Assembly (NCBI RefSeq): GCF_003989665.1
Contig: NZ_RZIJ01000015.1
Coordinates: 62,001-126,000, forward strand
Source: Azospirillum doebereinerae
GTDB lineage: Bacteria; Pseudomonadota; Alphaproteobacteria; Azospirillales; Azospirillaceae
Reading direction: 5' to 3'
Length of the DNA stretch: 64,000 nt
How positions within the stretch are numbered: the stretch's first letter is position 1; every line of letters begins with the position of its first letter. Below the pieces are notes generated by a model that was not told where the DNA came from, searched no databases, and was given only the letters and a program-made list of their open reading frames with translations. Shown here piece after piece: positions 56,434 to 64,000 of this stretch. The position numbers were made by a program, and so were the translations under genes.

Positions 56434-57966
56434 ATGCAAGACATTCTGGCCAAGTTGGAGTCCATGCGCGCCGGCGCCCGGCTGGGCGGCGGTGAGAAGC
56501 GCATCGCCGGCCAGCACGCCAAAGGCAAGCTGACCGCGCGCGAGCGCATCGACCTGTTCCTCGACGAAGGGTCGTTCGAGGAGTTCGACATGTTCGTCGA
56601 ACACCGCTGCATCGATTTCGGCATGGAAAGCCAGAAGGTTCCCGGCGACGGCGTGGTGACCGGCCACGGCACCGTCAACGGCCGCCTCGTCTTCGTGTTC
56701 AGCCAGGACTTCACGGTGTTCGGCGGCTCCCTGTCGGAAGCCCACGCCGAGAAGATCTGCAAGATCATGGACCAGGCGCTGAAGGTCGGCGCGCCGGTCA
56801 TCGGGCTCAACGATTCCGGCGGCGCCCGCATCCAGGAGGGCGTCGCCTCGCTGGGCGGTTACGCCGAGGTGTTCCAGCGCAACGTCGACGCGTCGGGCGT
56901 CGTCCCGCAGATTTCGCTGATCATGGGACCCTGCGCGGGCGGCGCGGTGTATTCGCCGGCCATGACCGACTTCATCTTCATGGTGAAGGACAGCTCCTAC
57001 ATGTTCGTCACCGGCCCCGACGTGGTGAAGACCGTCACCCACGAGGTCGTGACGGCCGAGGAGCTGGGCGGCGCCGTCACCCACACCACCCGGTCGGGCG
57101 TCGCCGATCTGGCCTTCGAGAACGACGTGGAGGCGCTGCTGCAACTGCGCCGCTTCGTCGATTTCCTGCCCTCGTCCAACCGCGAGAAGGCGCCGGTCCG
57201 TCCCTGCGCCGACCCGCTCGACCGCCAGGACTTCTCGCTCGACACGCTGGTGCCGGAGAACCCGAACAAGCCCTACGACATGAAGGAGCTGATCCTCAAG
57301 ATCGTCGACGAGGGCGACTTCTTCGAGCTTCAGCCCGAATACGCCAAGAACATCATCATCGGCTTCGCCCGGATGAACGGCTCGACCATCGGCATCGTCG
57401 CCAACCAGCCGATGGTGCTGGCCGGGTGCCTGGACATCGACAGCGCCAAGAAGGCGGCGCGCTTCGTGCGCTTCTGCGACGCCTTCGAGATCCCGATCCT
57501 GACCCTGGTGGACGTGCCCGGCTTCATGCCCGGCACCAGCCAGGAATACAACGGCATCATCAAGCACGGCGCCAAGCTGCTCTACGCCTACGCCGAGGCC
57601 ACGGTGCCCAAGGTCACCGTCATCACCCGCAAGGCCTACGGCGGCGCCTACGACGTGATGTCGTCCAAGCATCTGCGCGGCGACATCAACTACGCGTGGC
57701 CGACCGCCGAGATCGCGGTGATGGGGTCGAAGGGCGCGGTGGAGATCATCTTCCGCGGCGACATCGGCGACACGGCGAAGATCGACGCGCGGACCGAGGA
57801 GTACAAGCAGAAGTTCGCCAACCCCTTCGTGGCGGCCTCGCGCGGCTACATCGACGACGTGATCATGCCGCACGGCACCCGGCGCCGCCTCACCAAGGCG
57901 TTCTCGATGCTCAAGAACAAGCAGCTCCAGACCCCCTGGCGCAAACACGACAACATTCCGCTGTGA
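56434..57966 (+). CDS. pccB: Propionyl-CoA carboxylase beta (carboxyltransferase) subunit
   Basis: Encodes 510 residues, the usual length. Carboxyltransferase motifs: GHGTVNGRLVFVFSQDFTVF, the oxyanion-hole region LNDSGGARIQEGVASLGGYA, MGPCAGGAVYSPAMTDF and DVPGFMPGTSQEYNGIIKHG, ending TPWRKHDNIPL. It transfers carboxyl from biotin to propionyl-CoA to give (S)-methylmalonyl-CoA. pccA follows after 11 bases. The ATG at 56,434 is chosen by family alignment (MQDILAKLESMR). Under probable PccR control. Confidence 0.97.
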   Translation: MQDILAKLESMRAGARLGGGEKRIAGQHAKGKLTARERIDLFLDEGSFEEFDMFVEHRCIDFGMESQKVPGDGVVTGHGTVNGRLVFVFSQDFTVFGGSLSEAHAEKICKIMDQALKVGAPVIGLNDSGGARIQEGVASLGGYAEVFQRNVDASGVVPQISLIMGPCAGGAVYSPAMTDFIFMVKDSSYMFVTGPDVVKTVTHEVVTAEELGGAVTHTTRSGVADLAFENDVEALLQLRRFVDFLPSSNREKAPVRPCADPLDRQDFSLDTLVPENPNKPYDMKELILKIVDEGDFFELQPEYAKNIIIGFARMNGSTIGIVANQPMVLAGCLDIDSAKKAARFVRFCDAFEIPILTLVDVPGFMPGTSQEYNGIIKHGAKLLYAYAEATVPKVTVITRKAYGGAYDVMSSKHLRGDINYAWPTAEIAVMGSKGAVEIIFRGDIGDTAKIDARTEEYKQKFANPFVAASRGYIDDVIMPHGTRRRLTKAFSMLKNKQLQTPWRKHDNIPL

Positions 57967-57977
57967 GGGCCGGCAGC

Positions 57978-59978
57978 ATGTTCGAGAAGATTCTCATCGC
58001 CAACCGTGGCGAAATCGCCTGCCGCGTCATCCGCACGGCGCGCCGCATGGGCATCAAGACGGTCGCGGTCTATTCCGACGCCGACAAGAACGCCCTGCAC
58101 GTCGAGATGGCCGACGAGGCCGTCCACATCGGCCCGCCGGCCTCCGCGCAGAGCTACCTGCTGATCGAGACGATCGTCGAGGCCTGCAGGAAGACCGGTG
58201 CCCAGGCCGTGCATCCCGGCTACGGCTTCCTGTCGGAGAAGCCGGCCTTCCAGGAGGCGCTCGCCGCCGCCGGCATCGCCTTCATCGGCCCCGACGCCCA
58301 CGCCATGCAGGCGATGGGCGACAAGATCGAATCGAAGAAGCTGGCCAAGGCGGCCGGCGTGTCGACCGTCCCCGGCTATCTGGGCGTCATCGCCGACGAT
58401 GAGGAGGCGGTGACCATCGCGCGGGACATCGGCTATCCGGTGATGATCAAGGCGTCCGCCGGCGGCGGCGGCAAGGGCATGCGGGTCGCCTGGAACGACG
58501 ACGAGGCCCGCGAGGGCTTCCGCTCGGCGACCAACGAGGCGCGCTCCAGCTTCGCCGACGACCGCGTCTTCGTCGAGAAGTACATCCAGCAGCCGCGCCA
58601 CATCGAGATCCAGCTTCTGTCGGACGGGCAGGGCACCTCGCTCTATCTGGGCGAGCGCGAATGCTCGATCCAGCGCCGCCACCAGAAGGTCATCGAGGAG
58701 GCGCCGTCGCCCTTCCTCGACGCCGCGACCCGCAAGGCGATGGGCGAGCAGGCCGTGGCGCTGGCCGACGCGGTGCAGTACAAGTCGGCCGGCACCGTCG
58801 AGTTCATCGTCGACGCCGACCGCAACTTCTACTTCCTGGAGATGAACACCCGCCTCCAGGTGGAGCACCCGGTCACCGAGCTGATCACCGGCTTCGATCT
58901 GGTCGAGCTGATGATCCGCGTCGCGGCCGGCGAGAAGCTGACGATCAAACAGGAGGACGTCCGCCTGCACGGCTGGGCCATCGAGGCGCGGGTCTACGCG
59001 GAGGATCCCTTCCGCAACTTCCTGCCGTCGACCGGCCGCCTGTCGCAGTACCGCCCGCCCGCCAACGATCCGCACGTCCGCGTCGACACCGGCGTGTTCG
59101 AGGGCGGCGAGATCTCGATGTTCTACGACCCGATGATCGCCAAGCTCTGCACCTGGGGCTCGACGCGCGACGCGGCGATCGCCCGGATGCGTGAGGCGCT
59201 CGACCAGTATTACATCCGCGGCGTCAGCCACAACATCCCGTTCCTGGCCTCGCTGATGGCGAGCCAGCGCTTCGTGGACGGCCGGCTGACCACCAACTTC
59301 ATCGCCGAGGAATACCCCGACGGCTTCCACGCCTCGGATCTGCCGCCCGACGACCCGGCGGTGCTGGTGGCGGTCGCCGCCGTCATCCACCGCAGCCTGA
59401 ACGACCGCGACATCCAGATCTCCGGCAAGATGCCGGGCAACACGGTCAAGGTGCGCGACGACTGGGTGGTGGTGCTCGACGGCACGCCGCACCCGGTGCA
59501 TCTGCACCCGGCCGACGGCAGCCCGCAGCGCGTCGGCTACACGGTGGACATCGGGTCCAAGCACCACACGGTGTGGAGCGACTGGCAGATCGGCGAGCCG
59601 CTGTTCCACGGCACGGTGAACGGCGAGCCGGTCTGCATCCAGGTCGACCGCGTCGGCATCGGCTACCGCCTGCACCATTCCGGCGCGCAGGCGATGGTGA
59701 AGGTGCTGACGCCGCTGGCCGCCCGCATGGACGCCCTGATGCCGGTGAAGGCGCCGCCGGACATGTCGAAGTTCCTGCTGTCGCCGATGCCGGGCCTGCT
59801 GGTCTCGCTGGCGGTGGCGGAAGGCCAGGAGATCAAGGCCGGCGAGGTGCTGGCCGTGGTCGAGGCCATGAAGATGGAAAACATCCTGCGTGCCTCGCAG
59901 GATGGCACGGTCGCGAAAATCCACGCCGCCCCGGGGTCCAGCCTCGCGGTCGATCAGAAGATCGTGGAATTCGCGTAA
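57978..59978 (+). CDS. pccA: Propionyl-CoA carboxylase alpha (biotin carboxylase / carrier) subunit
   Basis: Encodes 666 residues. Biotin carboxylase domain: MFEKILIANRGEIACRVIRT at the start, the ATP-binding loop IKASAGGGGKGMRVAW and EMNTRLQVEHPVTE. A BT domain links to the C-terminal biotinyl carrier domain, whose biotinylated Lys is in VVEAMKMEN about 35 residues from the end. It works with PccB as a hexameric pair, and the genes are 11 bases apart. No defects visible. Confidence 0.97.
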   Translation: MFEKILIANRGEIACRVIRTARRMGIKTVAVYSDADKNALHVEMADEAVHIGPPASAQSYLLIETIVEACRKTGAQAVHPGYGFLSEKPAFQEALAAAGIAFIGPDAHAMQAMGDKIESKKLAKAAGVSTVPGYLGVIADDEEAVTIARDIGYPVMIKASAGGGGKGMRVAWNDDEAREGFRSATNEARSSFADDRVFVEKYIQQPRHIEIQLLSDGQGTSLYLGERECSIQRRHQKVIEEAPSPFLDAATRKAMGEQAVALADAVQYKSAGTVEFIVDADRNFYFLEMNTRLQVEHPVTELITGFDLVELMIRVAAGEKLTIKQEDVRLHGWAIEARVYAEDPFRNFLPSTGRLSQYRPPANDPHVRVDTGVFEGGEISMFYDPMIAKLCTWGSTRDAAIARMREALDQYYIRGVSHNIPFLASLMASQRFVDGRLTTNFIAEEYPDGFHASDLPPDDPAVLVAVAAVIHRSLNDRDIQISGKMPGNTVKVRDDWVVVLDGTPHPVHLHPADGSPQRVGYTVDIGSKHHTVWSDWQIGEPLFHGTVNGEPVCIQVDRVGIGYRLHHSGAQAMVKVLTPLAARMDALMPVKAPPDMSKFLLSPMPGLLVSLAVAEGQEIKAGEVLAVVEAMKMENILRASQDGTVAKIHAAPGSSLAVDQKIVEFA

Positions 59979-60002
59979 ACGGGGTTGGAAACGCCCTGCA
60001 CG

Positions 60003-60044
60003 ACCCGTCCCCCGCCGTTGCTCGCACGGCGGCGGGGGACGGGT
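60003..60044 (+). terminator. 15-bp perfect hairpin between pccA and the mutase gene
   Basis: ACCCGTCCCCCGCCG (60,003-60,017) pairs perfectly with CGGCGGGGGACGGGT (60,030-60,044) across a 12-base loop. An outer TTGGAA/TTCCAA pair (59,985-59,990, 60,044-60,049) could extend it. No T-run follows, so it may attenuate or stabilise transcript ends between pccA and the mutase. Confidence 0.55.
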
Positions 60045-60088
60045 TCCAAACATTGCCCATGCGTATGAGAAGCTCTCAGGAGGCGTCG

Positions 60089-62242
<2,154 letters not shown>

Positions 62243-62256
62243 GCGAGGCGAAAAGG

Positions 62257-62278
62257 GAAGGGGAAACTCCTCCCCTTC
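62257..62278 (+). terminator. Terminator hairpin after the mutase gene
   Basis: GAAGGGGA (62,257-62,264) pairs with TCCCCTTC (62,271-62,278) over a six-base loop, 15 bases after the stop codon. Only a weak T-rich tail follows. Confidence 0.5.
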
Positions 62279-62362
62279 TGGTTGAGCACGGGTCCCCCCC
62301 CTGGACAGTCTCGGTTCGCGCGCCTAGAGTCTGTCCCTGAACGGATTGGTGGGAGTGGAGCG

Positions 62363-62548
62363 ATGACCTCGGGCGGAGCCGTAAGAGAGGATGCCTCCGC
62401 ACCGCCGGAGTCCGCGAAGGACAGACGGCCTCGGCTGACGGAGGCCGAGAAACAGCGTTGGATGGAAGAAAACCGCGAGGCCTTTGCGGCGTATGACGCG
62501 TTTGTCGAGAAGCACGGCGTCTTCGGCGACGAGCATCGGCTTTTTTGA
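62363..62548 (+). CDS. ccdA: CcdA-like type II antitoxin
   Basis: Encodes 61 residues from ATG 62,363 (GTGGAGC upstream). The C-terminal half WMEENREAFAAYDAFVEKHG ending DEHRLF matches the toxin-binding tail of CcdA antitoxins. The N-terminal part is charged and shorter than a full ribbon-helix-helix, so DNA binding is uncertain. It overlaps the next start as TGATG, the coupling expected for an antitoxin-toxin pair. It should neutralise the CcdB-like toxin. Confidence 0.75.
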   Translation: MTSGGAVREDASAPPESAKDRRPRLTEAEKQRWMEENREAFAAYDAFVEKHGVFGDEHRLF

Positions 62549-62868
62549 TGCGGTTTCTGGATGTGTGCCGCAATCCGGCCGCTGACGGGAAGCCGACTCA
62601 TCCGATCCCGTATCTGCTGGTCGTGCAAGGCAATTATGTTGCGGTCTCGGCCTCCCGTATTGTCGTGCCTCTGGTGAGGCCATCGGACGCTGGAACCCCT
62701 ATTCGGGACATCATGCCGACGGTCGTGGTCGGGGGGGAGCGCTTCATCGCCGTCACGCCCCAGATGGGTTCCGTCCCCGTGACCCGGATCGGGCCGGTGG
62801 TGTCGTCCGCCTTGGAAGCCCAGTCGGAAATCCGCCGCGCCATCGACGTGCTGACGGGCGACTTTTGA
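62548..62868 (+). CDS. ccdB: CcdB-like toxin
   Basis: Encodes 106 residues from ATG 62,548. It follows the CcdB pattern: MRFLDVCRNPAADGKPTHPI, PYLLVVQGNYV, IVVPLVRP, an internal VVVGGERFIAVTPQMGSVPV and a C-terminal helix EIRRAIDVLTGDF. The classic gyrase-poisoning Trp-Gly-Ile end is absent, so gyrase may not be its target. CcdB toxins trap DNA gyrase on DNA. Overlaps ccdA (TGATG) and the following gene (TTGA). Confidence 0.78.
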   Translation: MRFLDVCRNPAADGKPTHPIPYLLVVQGNYVAVSASRIVVPLVRPSDAGTPIRDIMPTVVVGGERFIAVTPQMGSVPVTRIGPVVSSALEAQSEIRRAIDVLTGDF

Positions 62869-63557
62869 GCGTCACCGCCGAAACCGAGCTGTACGAGCCC
62901 GTCAAAGCCTTCCTCGAAGCCCAGGGCTACGCGGTCAAGGCCGAGATCCACCGCTGCGACCTCGTCGCCACGCGCGGCGGCGAGCCGCCGGTCATCGTCG
63001 AACTGAAGAAGCGCTTCACCCTGGATCTGGTTCTCCAGGGCGTGGACCGGCTGGCGCTGACCGATCTGGTCTATCTGGCGGTGCCCCAGCCGGGGCGGCG
63101 GGTCGTGGGTCCGTCGCCGCTGGATGCGGACGTGAAGAAGCTCTGCCGCCGGCTCGGGCTCGGGCTGCTGGCCGTCGATCCGGGACTGGCGGAGGGGCAT
63201 CGGGTCACGGTGCTGCTCGACCCCGTCCCCTACGCGCCGCGCAAGGACAAAAAGCGCACCGCCCGCCTGCTGGGCGAGCACGCGCGCCGTGTCGGCGACC
63301 CCAACCGGGGCGGCTCGACCCGCGTGCCCATCGTCACCGCCTACCGCCAGGACGCGCTGCGCTGCGCCCGGCTGCTGCGCGGCGGGCCGCTGACGGTCGC
63401 GGCGCTGCGGGCCGCCGGGGCGCCGAAGGACGTGGCCGCCCTCCTGCAACGCAACGTCTATGGCTGGTTCGAGCGGGTGGCGCGCGGGACCTACGCCCTG
63501 ACCCCCGCCGGGCTCGTCGGGTTGGACGCCTTCGCCCATGCCCTCGCCGAGGCGTGA
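62865..63557 (+). CDS. DUF2161 PD-(D/E)xK-type nuclease-like protein
   Basis: Encodes 230 residues from TTG 62,865, overlapping the ccdB stop as TTGA. The N-terminal half has ELYEPVKAFLEAQGYAVKAE, then HRCDLVATRG and VIVELKKRF, that is Asp, spacer, Glu-x-Lys, the PD-(D/E)xK nuclease pattern noted for DUF2161. The C-terminal part (from about residue 150) resembles a winged helix (LTVAALRAAGAPKDVAALLQ, then GWFERVARGTYALTPAG). The rare TTG start and the overlap tie its translation to the toxin gene. Substrate unknown. Confidence 0.75.
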   Translation: MSVTAETELYEPVKAFLEAQGYAVKAEIHRCDLVATRGGEPPVIVELKKRFTLDLVLQGVDRLALTDLVYLAVPQPGRRVVGPSPLDADVKKLCRRLGLGLLAVDPGLAEGHRVTVLLDPVPYAPRKDKKRTARLLGEHARRVGDPNRGGSTRVPIVTAYRQDALRCARLLRGGPLTVAALRAAGAPKDVAALLQRNVYGWFERVARGTYALTPAGLVGLDAFAHALAEA

Positions 63558-63614
63558 CGCTTTTCACCGCAACGCTTATGATCGGCCCTCCAGACCGCAA
63601 CGAGGTGGCGCGCC

Positions 63615-64000
63615 GTGTCCGACTACATCAGCCATCTGGTCGTGTTCTTCGTGGTCGTCGATCCGCCGGGGCTGGTGCCGCTGTTCATCGCGCTGACGCG
63701 CGGCTTCGACACCCGCCACAAGCGCATCATCGCGCTGCGCGGCACCGCCATCGCCTTCGTCGTGCTGGTCTTCTTCGCCTATTTCGGCAAGGTGGTGCTG
63801 GAGACGCTGTCCATCGAGATGCCGGCCTTCCGCATCGCCGGCGGGGCGCTGCTGTTCTGGATCGCCTTCGAGATGCTGTTCGGCCGGCGCTCCGAGCGCA
63901 AGGAGCGCGACACCGGCGAGGCGATGACCGACGAGGACGCCCACGACGTCGCCGTCTTCCCGCTGGCGGTGCCGCTGATCGCCGGGCCGGGGGCGATCAC
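63615..64000 (+). CDS. MarC-family (UPF0056) membrane protein, 5' part
   Basis: From GTG 63,615 the frame is open to the window end (128 codons shown). It begins MSDYISHLVVFFVVVDPPGL, the typical first membrane helix of MarC-family proteins with the conserved Asp-Pro-Pro-Gly, and continues with further helices (GTAIAFVVLVFFAYFGKVVL, FRIAGGALLFWIAFEML). The family is inner-membrane with about six helices and no settled function. Truncated only by the window edge. Confidence 0.85.
   Translation, partial: MSDYISHLVVFFVVVDPPGLVPLFIALTRGFDTRHKRIIALRGTAIAFVVLVFFAYFGKVVLETLSIEMPAFRIAGGALLFWIAFEMLFGRRSERKERDTGEAMTDEDAHDVAVFPLAVPLIAGPGAI

Noticed and set aside
56215..57948. N-terminal extension of the pccR frame by nearly 580 codons
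   Set aside because: It is the antisense of pccB; the helix-turn-helix start at 56,214 is the natural one.

Overview
The window is high-GC DNA that looks like an alphaproteobacterial chromosome of the Azospirillum / Rhodospirillales type. That assignment is an inference from codon use, the style of the ClpB and propionyl-CoA carboxylase genes, and the insertion sequences present; no rRNA or complete tRNA gene is here to prove it.

Positions 1 to about 43,360 form a heavily rearranged defence and mobile-DNA island. It opens with the C-terminal part of a tyrosine integrase (1-576) and, after a final IS insertion at 42,085-43,362, stops just before clpB. Left to right it holds: a small unknown gene; a wrecked DUF4011/helicase/Vsr-like/DUF3320 defence gene (1,351-5,743, nonsense codon, frameshifts and loss of the helicase core); an AT-rich phospholipase-D-like nuclease gene (6,656-7,927); an intact type I restriction-modification operon hsdM-hsdS-hsdR (8,108-14,838) whose specificity subunit has two near-duplicate target-recognition domains; and a two-gene locus of a 1,140-residue protein followed by a 1,980-residue DUF1998-type helicase (15,396-24,757), which best fits Druantia type III (druH-druE).

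Next comes a stack of nested transposons (25,004-33,547). An IS3 remnant abuts an IS66 element. The IS66 tnpB is split by a serine-recombinase element, and that element is itself a mosaic joined through a truncated IS21. A separate IS66-family copy (33,705-35,232) keeps perfect ends and an 8-bp target duplication. Then a tightly coupled three-gene cassette (35,324-41,771) encodes an unknown protein, a double-HKD phospholipase-D-like nuclease and a SNF2-type helicase. I cannot match it to a named defence system, and it is the best candidate here for something undescribed. A 28-codon N-terminal integrase fragment and a decayed IS3 element close the island.

From 43,408 onward the DNA is ordinary chromosome: clpB; a LysR regulator; an isochorismatase-like hydrolase divergent from a second LysR gene; an acyl-CoA-dehydrogenase-like/OsmC pair divergent from a TetR gene; and a sulfonate/nitrate/taurine-type ABC transporter operon. 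A shared 15-bp element upstream of both osmC/tetR and the ABC operon suggests that one TetR repressor controls them together. The propionate module follows: a short-chain fatty-acyl regulator (PccR/ScfR type) divergent from pccB, then pccA and methylmalonyl-CoA mutase, which together convert propionyl-CoA to succinyl-CoA (an epimerase must lie elsewhere). The intergenic region carries TTTGCAAA-like repeats expected for this regulator. The window ends with a ccdA-ccdB-like toxin-antitoxin pair translationally coupled to a DUF2161 nuclease-like gene, and the first part of a MarC-family membrane protein.
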